In this document: piece after piece, positions 1 to 8,917 of the stretch
Layout: the number at the start of each line of letters is the position of its first letter
Numbering within the stretch: position 1 is the stretch's first letter
Position numbers and translations under genes: made by a program
DNA from: JAENVT01 sp031404635
GTDB taxonomy: Bacteria > Actinomycetota > Acidimicrobiia > Acidimicrobiales > Ilumatobacteraceae
Length of the DNA: 43,238 nt
Assembly: GCA_031404635.1 (NCBI GenBank)
Contig: JANNHY010000219.1
Coordinates: forward strand, 1-43,238
Direction of reading: 5' to 3'
The notes under the pieces: generated by a model
Databases searched by the model: none
Told to the model about the DNA's origin: nothing
What the model saw: only the letters and a program-made list of their open reading frames with translations

Positions 1-1670
1 TAACGGCCACGCAATTGGAACTGCAGAACCTCGCCGACGTCGTCGCTCACGAAGTGGCCCACATGTGGTTCGGTGACCTGGTGACGATGAAGTGGTGGAA
101 CGGCATCTGGCTCAACGAGGCCTTCGCCACCTTCATGGAGATCGCCTGCTGCGACGCCTTCCGCCCCGATTGGTTGCGATGGACGACGTTCAGCCTGGAA
201 CGCAGCATGGCCTTCGAGACCGACTCGCTGGCCAGCACCCGCTCGGTCGAGTACCCCGTCGAGGCACCAGCCGAGTGCGAGGGCATGTTCGACGTACTCA
301 CCTACCAAAAGGGTGGCTCGCTGCTGCGCATGCTCGAGCAGTATCTCGGGGCAGAAGGGTTCCGCCGTGGAATCAGCCTGTACCTGCAAGAGCACGCATA
401 CGGCAACACCGAGACCGGCGATCTGTGGGATGCGATCGAGCAGGTCAACCCCACCGTGCCGGTACGCACTCTGATGGATTCGTGGATCTGGCAGCCGGGC
501 TACCCGCTGATCTCGGCTCGCCTCGACGGCAGCGAGCTGGTGCTCAACCAGCAACGCTTCGCGTTCTCTGACACCGACGACCCGACGCTGTTCGTCGTAC
601 CGATCCACCTGAGCATCGGCGGTGTCGACTCGAAGCTTCTGCTCGATTCGGCGCAGACGCGAGTGAGCGTTCCCTCGGCTGACACCGTCGTCGTCGTCAA
701 CGCCGGCGGGCACGGGTTCATGCGCGTCGCCTACGACGACACGCTGCGCGCCCGCCTCGACCGCGAGGCGCTGACCAGCCTGACGGTGATCGAGCGTTAC
801 AACTTGGTCGACGACGCATGGAACGCGGTGATCTCGGGAAGGCTGGCGGCGGCCGACTTCCTCAGCTTCGTCGAGGCGTTCCAGGACGACCGCGACCTTG
901 CCGTGTGGCAGGCCATCGCCGTTGGGCTGCGTGGCCTTGCCCGCCTGGTCGACGGGCCGGCCTACGCCGCGCTGCAACAGCGGATCGCTGACCTGGTAGG
1001 CCCGGTCACAACCGACCTCGGGTGGGCGCCCGCCGACGGTGAATCCGACCTCACGTCGAAGCTGCGAGGCCTGTTGGTCAACGTTCTCGCAGTGCAGGGC
1101 AACGATGCCGATGCGCAGGCACGTTGCCGGCAGATGCTCGCCGACGACTCGACAGACCCGGAATTGGCTGCGGCGGCCACCACGGCCGTTGCTTCGATCG
1201 GAACCGACGGTGACTTCGAGGAGTACCTGCAACGGTTCCGCACTGCGACGACACCGCAGCTCAAGCTGCGGTACATGTACGCCCTCGCCGAGTTCCCGGC
1301 GGAGGAACAGATCCGCCGCACCATCGATCTCGCCGTGTCCGGCGACGTAAAGACCCAAGATGCGCCCTTCCTGTTGAATCGGTGCATCGCCAACCGCAAC
1401 CACGGCACGATGGCCTGGGAGAGCGTTCGCCGGCAGTGGCCGGAACTGCTGGAACGCTTTCCCAACAACACGATCGTGCGAATGGTCAGCTCGATCACGA
1501 CGTTGACGACGCCACATCTGGTGGCTGACGTGCAGGGGTTCTTCGCCGAGCATCCGATCCCACAGGCAACCAAAACGCTGGAGCAGCTGCTCGAACGTCA
1601 ACGGATCAACGCCGATCTGCGTGCTCGCGAGGCCGAGCCGCTGGCCGCTGCGTTGTCCGCCCGGGCTTAG
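1..1670 (+). CDS. pepN: M1 family metallo-aminopeptidase (aminopeptidase N type), 5' truncated by window edge
   Basis: Zinc aminopeptidase that removes N-terminal residues from peptides, normally cytosolic. The reading frame is open from base 3, so the start lies upstream of the window. The zinc signature HEVAH lies at about bases 48-62, and the third ligand glutamate (in WLNEAF) follows 18 residues after the motif: the HExxH-x18-E pattern of the gluzincin M1 family. The following WFGDLVTMKWWN and TYQKGGSLLRMLE blocks are also typical of M1. The remaining ~300 residues are alpha-helical and match an ERAP1-like C-terminal domain in position and length. The N-terminal beta domain and the GAMEN substrate motif are outside the window. 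The gene stops 22 bp before the convergent acyl-CoA synthetase. The family call is firm; the precise specificity is not. Confidence 0.93.
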   Translation, partial: TATQLELQNLADVVAHEVAHMWFGDLVTMKWWNGIWLNEAFATFMEIACCDAFRPDWLRWTTFSLERSMAFETDSLASTRSVEYPVEAPAECEGMFDVLTYQKGGSLLRMLEQYLGAEGFRRGISLYLQEHAYGNTETGDLWDAIEQVNPTVPVRTLMDSWIWQPGYPLISARLDGSELVLNQQRFAFSDTDDPTLFVVPIHLSIGGVDSKLLLDSAQTRVSVPSADTVVVVNAGGHGFMRVAYDDTLRARLDREALTSLTVIERYNLVDDAWNAVISGRLAAADFLSFVEAFQDDRDLAVWQAIAVGLRGLARLVDGPAYAALQQRIADLVGPVTTDLGWAPADGESDLTSKLRGLLVNVLAVQGNDADAQARCRQMLADDSTDPELAAAATTAVASIGTDGDFEEYLQRFRTATTPQLKLRYMYALAEFPAEEQIRRTIDLAVSGDVKTQDAPFLLNRCIANRNHGTMAWESVRRQWPELLERFPNNTIVRMVSSITTLTTPHLVADVQGFFAEHPIPQATKTLEQLLERQRINADLRAREAEPLAAALSARA

Positions 1671-1692
1671 CCGCTTAGCCTTGGCCGAGCCC

Positions 1693-3303
1693 TCAGCCCA
1701 GCTTCTCGACCTCCAGTTCCTCGGCGGCGTGGCGGGCGCGCAGAACCTTCTTGTCGAACTTGCCGACGCTGGTCTTGGGCACTTCGGTGATGAACGCCCA
1801 TCGCTCCGGCAGCCAGAACTTTGCGGTGCGCTCGGCCAACCAGACACGCAGGTCGGCCGCAGTCACGTGCGAGTCGGGCTTCAGTACCACGCAGGCCAAT
1901 GGCCGCTCGTCCCAACGCTCGTCGGGCACGCCGATGACCGCCGCTTCGACGATGTCGGGATGACCCATCAACATGTTCTCGAGATCGACCGACGACACCC
2001 ACTCGCCGCCGGACTTGATCACGTCCTTGGCGCGGTCGCTGATCATCACGTACCCGTTCGCCGAGACCGACGCTACATCGCCGGTGCGTAGCCAGCCGTC
2101 GTGGAACTTCTCCGGGTCGTCGACTCTGTAGTACGACGCCGTGATCCACGGGCCGCGCACCTCGATCTCGCCGAGTGATTCGCCGTCCCACGAAACGGTT
2201 GCTCCGCTGTCGTCGGTGATCCGCAACTCGACGCCGGGCAGGATGCGGCCGGTGCGGGCCCGCCAGGTGACCTCGTCGTCAGCACCCATGTCCTTCGGCG
2301 GATTTCCGATGGCGCACACCGGGCTGGTTTCGGTCATCCCCCAGCCCTGAACGACTGGCACACCGAACACGTCGCGGTAGCCCTCGATCAACGCCCTTGG
2401 CACCGCCGAGCCGCCGCACATTACGAGACGCAGCGAAGACAGATCGGCTGCCCGACCGTTGTTCAACAGATCGGTCAACACCGTCGGCACCGCGCCGGTC
2501 AAGGTCGGTCGGGTCTCTTCGATGATCCGGCTCAGCGGCGAAGCTTGCAGGAATTGTTGCGGAAAGACCAGGTCGGCGCCGACCATCCACGCCGCGTACG
2601 GAGTGCCCCAGGCATTGGCGTGGAACATCGGCACGATCACCAACATGCGGTCGTTCTCGGCGAGGGCAATGTTGGCGGTCGAGGTGACCATCATCGAATG
2701 TAGGAACGTGCTGCGATGGCTGTACATCACGCCCTTCGGATTGCCCGTGGTGCCGCTCGTGTAACACATCGCCATGCCTGTGCGTTCGTCGAGGTCTGGG
2801 TAGGTGTACCCGGGCTGCTCGGCGGCCAGCAGGGCGTCGTAGTCGAGCGTTTCACCGAGGGCCGAAGTGTCGCCGGAACCCTTGACGATGAGGTGCTTGA
2901 CCGTCTTCAGTTGATCGCGTACCCGCGCCAGCAACGGGATGATCGAAGCGTCGACGATGATCACCTCGTCTTCCCCATGGTTGATCACAAACGCCAACTG
3001 CTCGGGAAACAGACGGATGTTCAACGTGTGCAGCACGGCCCCCATACAAGGTACGGCCAGGTAGGCCTCGAGGTGTGTCTGGTTGTTCCACATGAACGTG
3101 CCGACGCGGTCGCCCTCCTTGACACCCAACCGTGTCAGCGCGGCCGCCAACTGATCGGCACGGTTGGCGACCTCGGCAAAGGTCGACTCGACGTACCCAT
3201 CGCCGGTGAAGGTGATCACCTTGCTGTTGGCATGAACCGTGCGCCCGTGTTCGAAGATCGGCCGGATCGTCAACGGATAGTCCTGCATCGTGCTGAGCAG
3301 CAT
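1693..3303 (-). CDS. Long/medium-chain acyl-CoA synthetase (AMP-forming, FadD family)
   Basis: Activates a fatty or other carboxylic acid to its acyl-CoA with ATP through an acyl-adenylate. The 536-aa protein has the ANL-superfamily P-loop YTSGTTGNPKGVMYSHRS, the A4-like GWGMTETSP segment, the hinge-region GWLRTGDVA / DVIKSGGEWVSS, and the C-terminal lysine motif SVGKFDKKVLR that closes the adenylation active site. The start was placed at ATG 3303 because it follows an AGGGGG ribosome-binding site; an upstream in-frame GTG at 3333 would add ten low-complexity residues. The acid substrate cannot be read from sequence. An acyl-CoA dehydrogenase, an enoyl-CoA hydratase and a second ligase elsewhere in the window fit a beta-oxidation-rich lifestyle. 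Confidence 0.93.
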   Translation of the reverse strand: MLLSTMQDYPLTIRPIFEHGRTVHANSKVITFTGDGYVESTFAEVANRADQLAAALTRLGVKEGDRVGTFMWNNQTHLEAYLAVPCMGAVLHTLNIRLFPEQLAFVINHGEDEVIIVDASIIPLLARVRDQLKTVKHLIVKGSGDTSALGETLDYDALLAAEQPGYTYPDLDERTGMAMCYTSGTTGNPKGVMYSHRSTFLHSMMVTSTANIALAENDRMLVIVPMFHANAWGTPYAAWMVGADLVFPQQFLQASPLSRIIEETRPTLTGAVPTVLTDLLNNGRAADLSSLRLVMCGGSAVPRALIEGYRDVFGVPVVQGWGMTETSPVCAIGNPPKDMGADDEVTWRARTGRILPGVELRITDDSGATVSWDGESLGEIEVRGPWITASYYRVDDPEKFHDGWLRTGDVASVSANGYVMISDRAKDVIKSGGEWVSSVDLENMLMGHPDIVEAAVIGVPDERWDERPLACVVLKPDSHVTAADLRVWLAERTAKFWLPERWAFITEVPKTSVGKFDKKVLRARHAAEELEVEKLG

Positions 3304-3384
3304 CGGTCCCCCTGTCGTCGTCAGTGCGGTCACGTTAGCCCGCCCATGTCAGCCGCTCGAATGGGTCGCCCGGCCGGCGCCGGA

Positions 3385-4218
3385 CTACGCCGACTCGCGC
3401 AGCCACGACAACGGCCCGATGGCGAACTGCACCCCGAGCGCCGGATCGATCAGCCGCAGGGCCACCTCGAGGTCGTCTTCGGCGAGAGAGACGCAGCCAC
3501 TCGTCGGGTTGGAAGCGCCGGTCGTTGAATAGGAGTTGCGGTGCAGAAAAATGGCCGCAGCGAGGGCCGGTTCGCCAGGGGCATCGCCGGAGATTGGGTC
3601 GAGGTTGGCCCCGATCACCGCCGCATGGCTGTAGACATCGCCGATCTTGGTCAGCCATTCGTCGGGGCCGGTGCACCCCGGGGCGTTCACCAAGTGCTGG
3701 TACGACGCCGCGTTGGGCCTCGCGCCCCAACAGTCCTCGTGGCGCACGAGGCGATACGGTCCTCGAACCCCTGGATCTGGGCGGTTCCCAAAGAACTCGA
3801 ACTGCTGCCCGTCCCACGCTTGCACGCTTCCGAGCGGGAACACCCCGGCCGGCGCCGTGCCATCACCTGATCGCCGCTCCGCAAGTGGCCGCAAGCCGTT
3901 CTTGCCGACCCGCGCCACCACTGGCGCCTGCTGACATCGCCACACGCCACTGGCCGACCTGGCGACCATTTGCAGCGACGCCGTGGTCGACCCCCAGGTG
4001 TCGGAGGCGACGATCACGAACTGCCGCGCCGCAGGATGCCTGCTCGACAGCAACAGGGCGGTGGTGATGTCGCACACCGCACCCGGGGTGAAAGCGACGT
4101 CGCGCCTAGCCGGGTGCGTAGCCGTGGCTGGTGCTGGGGCTGGTGCGGCGACACCTTGGCTGGCGAGGGCCACGGCGAGAACATTGACGATCGCCGCCGC
4201 AACCCAACGCCGATCCAT
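3385..4218 (-). CDS. Secreted L,D-transpeptidase-like (YkuD-fold) protein
   Basis: A 277-aa exported protein. The start at ATG 4218 gives a Sec signal peptide (basic MDRR, then a hydrophobic run ending near ...VAAPAPAPA); an upstream start would bury it. The C-terminal half matches the actinobacterial YkuD/ErfK-type family: GDGTAPAGVFPLG, NRPDPGVRGPY, and the catalytic region IFLHRNS...TSGCVSL, in which the cysteine is the expected nucleophile and the histidine its partner. Known family members form 3-3 peptidoglycan cross-links or attach proteins to the peptidoglycan, outside the membrane; whether this one cross-links is inference. It lies between two acyl-CoA synthetases, all on the minus strand, but a strong hairpin at 4261-4311 separates it from the upstream ligase, so it is probably transcribed alone. 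Confidence 0.8.
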   Translation of the reverse strand: MDRRWVAAAIVNVLAVALASQGVAAPAPAPATATHPARRDVAFTPGAVCDITTALLLSSRHPAARQFVIVASDTWGSTTASLQMVARSASGVWRCQQAPVVARVGKNGLRPLAERRSGDGTAPAGVFPLGSVQAWDGQQFEFFGNRPDPGVRGPYRLVRHEDCWGARPNAASYQHLVNAPGCTGPDEWLTKIGDVYSHAAVIGANLDPISGDAPGEPALAAAIFLHRNSYSTTGASNPTSGCVSLAEDDLEVALRLIDPALGVQFAIGPLSWLRESA

Positions 4219-4260
4219 GCCGACGTAGTGTACGCGACCGCTCACCCGGACCTTCAGCCA

Positions 4261-4311
4261 CCTTGTGGAGTGTCTGGCGCCTACCTGGGTGCCCCGAGAC
4301 ACTCCACAAGG
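4261..4311. repeat. Long perfect inverted repeat (hairpin) after the acyl-CoA synthetase stop codon
   Basis: Bases 4261-4275 (CCTTGTGGAGTGTCT) are the exact reverse complement of 4297-4311. The 21-base loop contains a further self-complementary pair (GGCGCC / GGTGCC, one G-U). It begins within two bases of the stop codon of the minus-strand ligase. There is no T-run on either side, so it is a REP-like palindrome or a U-tract-less terminator rather than a classical intrinsic terminator. Confidence 0.75.
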
Positions 4312-4312
4312 G

Positions 4313-5698
4313 TCAGGTCAGCAGCGACTTTTGGACTTTCCCCATCGCGTTGCGCGGCAGTACGTCGACGACGCGAACCTCGCGTGGACGCTTGTGGACC
4401 GACAACAGTGCAGCCACATGATCGATCAGCGTGGCGTCATCGATTCCATCGCCGACGACGAAGGCGACGATGCGCTGACCGAGATCGGGGTCGCCGACGC
4501 CGATGACCGCAGCCTCGGTGACGCCAGGATGGGTGAGCAACGCGTCCTCGACCTCGCCGGCGCCGACCTTGAACCCTCCGGTCTTGATGATGTCGATCGA
4601 CTGCCGACCGACGATGCGATGAAAACCTTCGTCGTCGATGACCGCGGCGTCGCCGGTGCAGAACCATTCGCCGTCGAACGATTCCGTGGTCGCATCGGGG
4701 CGGTTCAGGTACTCGTCGAACATCGTCGCTCCACGGATCTGCAACTCGCCGATCATCGAGCCGTCGTGGTTCACCAAGCCGCCGGTCTCGTCGACCAGCC
4801 TGCTCTCGACGCCGCTGATCGGCACACCAACCCAACCGGGTCGCCGCTCGCCATCGGCGCGGGTCGACACGGTGATGAGAGTCTCGGTCATGCCGTATCG
4901 CTCGATCGGCGCCTGACCGATCAACGCCTTCATCTCCTCGAACACCGCAATTGACAGCGGCGCGCTGCCCGAGACGACGAGACGCGCCCCACGCAGCACG
5001 GACGCTGCGGCCGGCTCGGCGCAGATCCGTGACCACACCGTCGGCACCCCGAAGTACAAGGTTCCGCCAGCGGCGGCGTAGGCCTGCGGGGTTGGTCTGC
5101 CGGTGTGGACCAGGTGTGAACCGGCCCGCAACGCGCCGAGCACGCCGAGTACCAGCCCGTGCACGTGGAACAGCGGCAACCCGTGCACCAATGTGTCGCT
5201 CGACGACCACTGCCACGCTTGCGCCAACCCGTCGAGATCAGCGGCAATGGCCCGCCGCGACAGCACGACGCCTTTCGGCAAACCGGTGGTGCCGGAGGTG
5301 TACATGATCAACGCGGTCGCGTCGTCCGACGGCTCCTTGCCCGACCAGTCGGATTCTCCGGCAGTCGGCACCTGCGGCAGCGCCACGTCCGGCCACTGTG
5401 GATCACCGATCGTCGCCGCCGCCGCCGAGTCGCGAAGCATGTGCTCGCGCTCCATCGGCCCTGCGTCGGTCGGCATCGGCACCACCGGCACCCCGGCGAT
5501 CAAGCCGGCTACCACGCCCACGACCGTGTCGAGCGTCGGAGTAGCCCGCAGCGCGACGGCTGACATGCCGTCGAGATGTTGCGCCACGGCACCAGCCCGC
5601 CTGGCCAGCCGCGCCCACGACACGGCTTCGCCGGCCACACTCAGCGCCGCGGCGTCGTCACCGAACTGGCCCGCCAAAGATGGCAGCAACACGCTCAC
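4313..5698 (-). CDS. Acyl-CoA synthetase, FadD36/malonyl-CoA-synthetase-like
   Basis: AMP-forming acid-CoA ligase of 461 aa, shorter than a typical FadD (about 520-560) and near the length of the mycobacterial FadD36 and malonyl-CoA synthetase (MatB) group. The P-loop YTSGTTGLPKG is at residues ~133-143; RYGMTET, FCTGDAAV and DIIKTGGFKVGA follow, and the catalytic lysine segment MGKVQKSLL is at the extreme C-terminus. The start is GTG 5698, preceded by an excellent AAAGGGGAG Shine-Dalgarno. The substrate is probably a short or dicarboxylic acid by analogy with this subgroup (inference). It lies 63 bp downstream of a co-oriented Lrp/AsnC regulator and ends in the 4261-4311 hairpin. Confidence 0.88.
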   Translation of the reverse strand: MSVLLPSLAGQFGDDAAALSVAGEAVSWARLARRAGAVAQHLDGMSAVALRATPTLDTVVGVVAGLIAGVPVVPMPTDAGPMEREHMLRDSAAAATIGDPQWPDVALPQVPTAGESDWSGKEPSDDATALIMYTSGTTGLPKGVVLSRRAIAADLDGLAQAWQWSSSDTLVHGLPLFHVHGLVLGVLGALRAGSHLVHTGRPTPQAYAAAGGTLYFGVPTVWSRICAEPAAASVLRGARLVVSGSAPLSIAVFEEMKALIGQAPIERYGMTETLITVSTRADGERRPGWVGVPISGVESRLVDETGGLVNHDGSMIGELQIRGATMFDEYLNRPDATTESFDGEWFCTGDAAVIDDEGFHRIVGRQSIDIIKTGGFKVGAGEVEDALLTHPGVTEAAVIGVGDPDLGQRIVAFVVGDGIDDATLIDHVAALLSVHKRPREVRVVDVLPRNAMGKVQKSLLT

Positions 5699-5761
5699 GT
5701 CTCCCCTTTCAGATCGGTGGCGACACCGTAGCTCTGTGAGATTTCCCGGCGCTGTTGCCCA

Positions 5762-6241
5762 TCAGGTGCCGTCGACAACAAGATCGGCGATGGTGCGCAA
5801 CACCGTGCTGCTCAGGGCCAACTGGGTCTCGGTGCGATTGACATCGGAAGACGCAACGACGCGTTGCAAGATGAGGTGTAGGTGATCGTTGGAGCGAGCG
5901 ACGATGCGCACCAGCAGGTCTCCCGATCCGGTCACGGTATGGATTTCGAGGATCTCCGGGATCGTGCGCAGGTGGTCGACCACCCTGGTGTGCGAGCCCT
6001 GCGAGATCGCCAAGGTGGTGAAGGCGAGAACCCCCAGCCCGGCCGCGGCCGCGTCGACGTCGGGGCCGTAGCCGACGATCACCCGCCGTTCCTCCAGACG
6101 GCGCAAGCGGGTGAGCACCGTGCCGCGGGCGCAATCGAGGTTGCGCGCCAGATCCGACACGGTTGAGTGCGGGGCGGCACGCAGCCGCCCGATCAATCGG
6201 CGATCCAGTAGATCGAGCCCGGAAATGCGATCACCCAACAT
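5762..6241 (-). CDS. Lrp/AsnC family transcriptional regulator
   Basis: A 159-aa regulator with an N-terminal winged helix-turn-helix (LDRRLIGRLR ... TVSDLARNLDCARGTVLTRLRRLEERRVI) and a C-terminal RAM/AsnC ligand-binding domain (VLAFTTLAIS..., HTVTGSGDLLVRIVA). Such proteins form octamers that sense amino acids or related small molecules and often control a divergent gene. Here the divergent neighbour is an HPPD-like dioxygenase, so tyrosine/phenylalanine-derived ligands are plausible (inference). The first helix begins soon after ATG 6241; a GTG at 6247 would add two residues and neither has a clear Shine-Dalgarno. An inverted ATTGA/TCAAT pair at 6273-6295 could be its operator. Confidence 0.9.
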   Translation of the reverse strand: MLGDRISGLDLLDRRLIGRLRAAPHSTVSDLARNLDCARGTVLTRLRRLEERRVIVGYGPDVDAAAAGLGVLAFTTLAISQGSHTRVVDHLRTIPEILEIHTVTGSGDLLVRIVARSNDHLHLILQRVVASSDVNRTETQLALSSTVLRTIADLVVDGT

Positions 6242-6272
6242 GGGCACGAATGAACGACGGAGAAGCGCTAGA

Positions 6273-6295
6273 ATTGATCATAATGCACAGTCAAT
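6273..6295. promoter_or_regulatory. Candidate AsnC-type operator in the divergent promoter region
   Basis: The 112-bp divergent gap between the regulator and the dioxygenase is AT-richer than its surroundings. It holds the inverted arms ATTGA (6273-6277) and TCAAT (6291-6295) and two TGATCA palindromes (6275-6280 and 6338-6343). Dyad elements of this size are usual for Lrp/AsnC regulators. The assignment rests on position and symmetry only. Confidence 0.35.
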
Positions 6296-6353
6296 CAGAT
6301 GATAGACGGTATTCTGGTCATCACTCTTGATTACGCCTGATCATCTTGGTTCA

Positions 6354-6977
6354 ATGGCCGACATGTCGCTCATCAAAAAGGTCGATCACATCACCTACGC
6401 CTGCGCCGCAGGAACCATCGAGAAGTGGGCGTGGTTCCACATCGAGGTCGAGGGCGGCACGCTGATCAACCGCATCGACGATGTACGTCCCGGCGACTCC
6501 GACAGCAGCATGAAGATCTGGTGCATCGACTATGGCGACTTCGGCATCGCCCTGATCGAGGGCATCGATCGTGCCAAGAAGTCGCAGGTCACCAAGTTTG
6601 TCGATCGGCACGGCGATCACGCCTGCCAGCACGTCGCCTACGACACCCACGACCTCGAGAAGTTCCAGGCACACATGCGCAGCCTCGGCGGCTCGGCCCG
6701 CGGCGGCACCTTGGTACGCAACGACGGCTTCGGGATCCTCAAGCAGATGTTCGCCCGTGGCTACTCCGAAGGCGACGCGGCAGAGGCGACATTCCCGGAA
6801 TACGTGCAGCGGCCATCGCCCGGCGACGCCGACGAGGTGCACATCACCTTCGCCGAGGAGACCGGCAGGGGGTTCTACGACCAGATCGAAGACGCTGTCG
6901 CGGCCGGCGACGAGGAGCCGTTCTTCGATTTCTCGAAGATGCCGGCAGACTGGCAAGTCCCCACACCTGCGCCCTGA
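6354..6977 (+). CDS. VOC-fold protein resembling the C-terminal catalytic domain of 4-hydroxyphenylpyruvate dioxygenase
   Basis: A 207-aa protein of the vicinal oxygen chelate superfamily. VDHITYACA contains the expected first iron-ligand histidine, CQHVAYDT the second, and KSQVTKFVDRHGDHACQH closely follows the conserved HPPD block before the second histidine. Full HPPD or HMS enzymes are about 350-400 aa with two VOC modules; this has one module with the ligand histidines. It may be a single-module dioxygenase working as a dimer, or a related lactoylglutathione-lyase-like enzyme. The start is ATG 6354 or 6363; neither has a clear Shine-Dalgarno. Divergence from an Lrp/AsnC regulator suggests control by an aromatic amino-acid metabolite (inference). 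Function is tentative. Confidence 0.65.
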   Translation: MADMSLIKKVDHITYACAAGTIEKWAWFHIEVEGGTLINRIDDVRPGDSDSSMKIWCIDYGDFGIALIEGIDRAKKSQVTKFVDRHGDHACQHVAYDTHDLEKFQAHMRSLGGSARGGTLVRNDGFGILKQMFARGYSEGDAAEATFPEYVQRPSPGDADEVHITFAEETGRGFYDQIEDAVAAGDEEPFFDFSKMPADWQVPTPAP

Positions 6978-7052
6978 TCGGGACGTTAGACCCGGTCACC
7001 CAGGGCCGGGCGACTCTGCCGTGAGGCACAGCCCAGCGGTACGTTCGCCTTC

Positions 7053-7598
7053 GTGAAGTCCCCTATCCGTGTAACGATTCTGGCAACGCTTGCCTTGGCC
7101 GTGAGCGGAACCGCGTGCAGCGACGACCAGAGTGATGCCGCCGTGACGACCACGGTCGCCGCGGCGACGACGACCACGATCGCACCAGCGCAACTCTTCG
7201 ATATCGTCGGCACCGCGCTGTCCGCCGGGGTCTTCACCGAACTCGCCGGGTTGGTCGTCGACGCCGGCTTGGTGGAGACGCTGCGCGGCTCGGGACCCTT
7301 CACGGTGTTCGCCCCGACCGACGCCGCCTTCCAGAAGCTGCCGCTCGACGCACTACATTCCGTGCAGGACGACCCCAAGCTGTTGACGACGGTGCTGACA
7401 TATCACGTCGTGCCAGGGGCGTTGAAGCTCTCTGACCTCCAACCCGGCCAACTGACCACCGTCGCCGGCATCGACGTGCAGGTCACCCGCGACGGCGACA
7501 AGGTGTTGATCAACGGTTTCGAGATCGCCGCGGGCGACGTGGTGGCCAGCAATGGCATCATCCACGTGATGGGCGACGTGCTGCTGCCACCCGGCTGA
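7053..7598 (+). CDS. Fasciclin (FAS1) domain lipoprotein
   Basis: A 181-aa exported protein. GTG 7053 gives a short signal peptide (MKSPIRVTILATLALAVSG) ending in a TAC site that may be lipidated; the -3 residue is glycine rather than leucine, so the lipobox is imperfect. A Thr/Ala-rich linker follows, then one FAS1 domain with both hallmarks: the H1 motif GPFTVFAPTDAAFQKLP, and YHVVPG followed near the end by NGIIHVMGDVLLP (H2). FAS1 domains mediate adhesion or surface display. The stop codon is 6 bp from the convergent acyl-CoA dehydrogenase stop, so the two transcripts must end in or beyond each other. MPT70/MPB70-type secreted fasciclins are the nearest actinobacterial analogy. Confidence 0.92.
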   Translation: MKSPIRVTILATLALAVSGTACSDDQSDAAVTTTVAAATTTTIAPAQLFDIVGTALSAGVFTELAGLVVDAGLVETLRGSGPFTVFAPTDAAFQKLPLDALHSVQDDPKLLTTVLTYHVVPGALKLSDLQPGQLTTVAGIDVQVTRDGDKVLINGFEIAAGDVVASNGIIHVMGDVLLPPG

Positions 7599-7604
7599 TC
7601 TAGC

Positions 7605-8834
7605 TCACACGGGCAGATCACCGGTGGCGGTGCGCGTCGAGCCGTGGTCGCGATAAGCGGCGATCGTCCGCTGGGCGATGCGCATCTGGTGCACTTCGTC
7701 GGCGCCGTCGGCAAACCGCGCCCAGCGAGCGTGCTGGTACATGTGTGCCAATGGCGTGTCGGTCGAATAGCCGAGAGCGCCGTGGACTTGGATCGAACGG
7801 TCGATCACCCGACCCAGCATGTTGGCGACGAAATGCTTGGCCATCGACACCTCCGACTTGAAGTCGAGGCCTTGGTCGATGCGGTAGGCGGCGTGCAGCA
7901 CCATCAGCTTGGATTGGTACAGCTCCATCGTCGAGTCGGCGATCATCCATTGAATGCCCTGCTTCTCGGCCAGCACCGAGCCGTGTGAGTAGCGGTACAG
8001 CGAGCGGTCGACCATCATGTCGAGCGCGGTCTCGGCCTGGGCGATCCAGCGCATGCAATGCGCCAGCCTGGCCGGCCCGAGGCGGTACTGGCCGAGTAGG
8101 TGGCCCTGGCCGCGACCGCCGAGCATGTTGGTGTTCGGCACACGCAGGTCAACGATCACGATCTCGGAGTGGCCGGTGCCGCCGTGCATCGTCTCGACCT
8201 CGCGGACCCGATTCCAACCCGGCGACGGGATGTCGACGATGAACGCCGTGTTCGCCGCTTGGGGCAGATCGGGATTGTCTTCGGTGCGCGCCAGGAGGAT
8301 GGCGAAGCCGGCTCGGCGGGCGTTGGAGATGAACCACTTGTGACCGTTGATGACCCACTCGTCGCCGTCTCGAATGGCCGTGGTGCGGATCAGCGTCGGG
8401 TCGCTGCCGGCAACCTCGGGTTCGGTCATCGCGAAGCAACTCATCGTCCGGCCGTCGCACAGCGGGCGCAGATACTTCTCCTTCTGCTCCGGCGTCGCCC
8501 AGTGCAGCAAGGTGTGCATGTTGCCCTCGTCGGGTGCCTGGCAGTTCAGCACGAACGGCCCGTACGACGCCTTCGCCGCTTCGGCCTGCACCATCGCCAA
8601 CTCGACATGGCCGAGGCCCATGCCACCCCATTGCTTGGGCATCTGCGGCAACCACAACCCGGCATCTTTTGCGGACTGGCGCATGCCGAGCAGCAACGCC
8701 AGGTACTCCTTGCGGTCCATCCGCTCCGGGTCGCCGATCTTGGCCTCGCCGGGCTTGACGACCTCGTCAACGAAGGTCCGGACGCGGAGGCGGATGTCTT
8801 CCAGTTCAGCAGAGAGCGTGAAGTCGATGCTCAT
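7605..8834 (-). CDS. Acyl-CoA dehydrogenase
   Basis: FAD-dependent alpha,beta-dehydrogenation of acyl-CoA, the first step of beta-oxidation, in the cytosol. The 409-aa protein shows the three-domain ACAD layout: a helical N-terminus (FTLSAELEDIRLRVRTFVDE), the central beta domain (CFAMTEPEVAGSDP, then NGHKWFISNA), and a C-terminal helical domain ending IQVHGALGYSTDTPLA...RWARFADGADEVH, typical of ACAD10/11-like members. The start at ATG 8834 opens the first helix; an ATG at 8843 is an equal alternative. Chain-length specificity is not readable. It is convergent with the fasciclin gene. Confidence 0.93.
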   Translation of the reverse strand: MSIDFTLSAELEDIRLRVRTFVDEVVKPGEAKIGDPERMDRKEYLALLLGMRQSAKDAGLWLPQMPKQWGGMGLGHVELAMVQAEAAKASYGPFVLNCQAPDEGNMHTLLHWATPEQKEKYLRPLCDGRTMSCFAMTEPEVAGSDPTLIRTTAIRDGDEWVINGHKWFISNARRAGFAILLARTEDNPDLPQAANTAFIVDIPSPGWNRVREVETMHGGTGHSEIVIVDLRVPNTNMLGGRGQGHLLGQYRLGPARLAHCMRWIAQAETALDMMVDRSLYRYSHGSVLAEKQGIQWMIADSTMELYQSKLMVLHAAYRIDQGLDFKSEVSMAKHFVANMLGRVIDRSIQVHGALGYSTDTPLAHMYQHARWARFADGADEVHQMRIAQRTIAAYRDHGSTRTATGDLPV

Positions 8835-8917
8835 GGCGGCCATCGTCGCATCCGCGGTCGCCATGACAAGAGCCGGGGCCACCGCAGCGGCACCGGCTCG
8901 TCATCGGATCAAACGGG

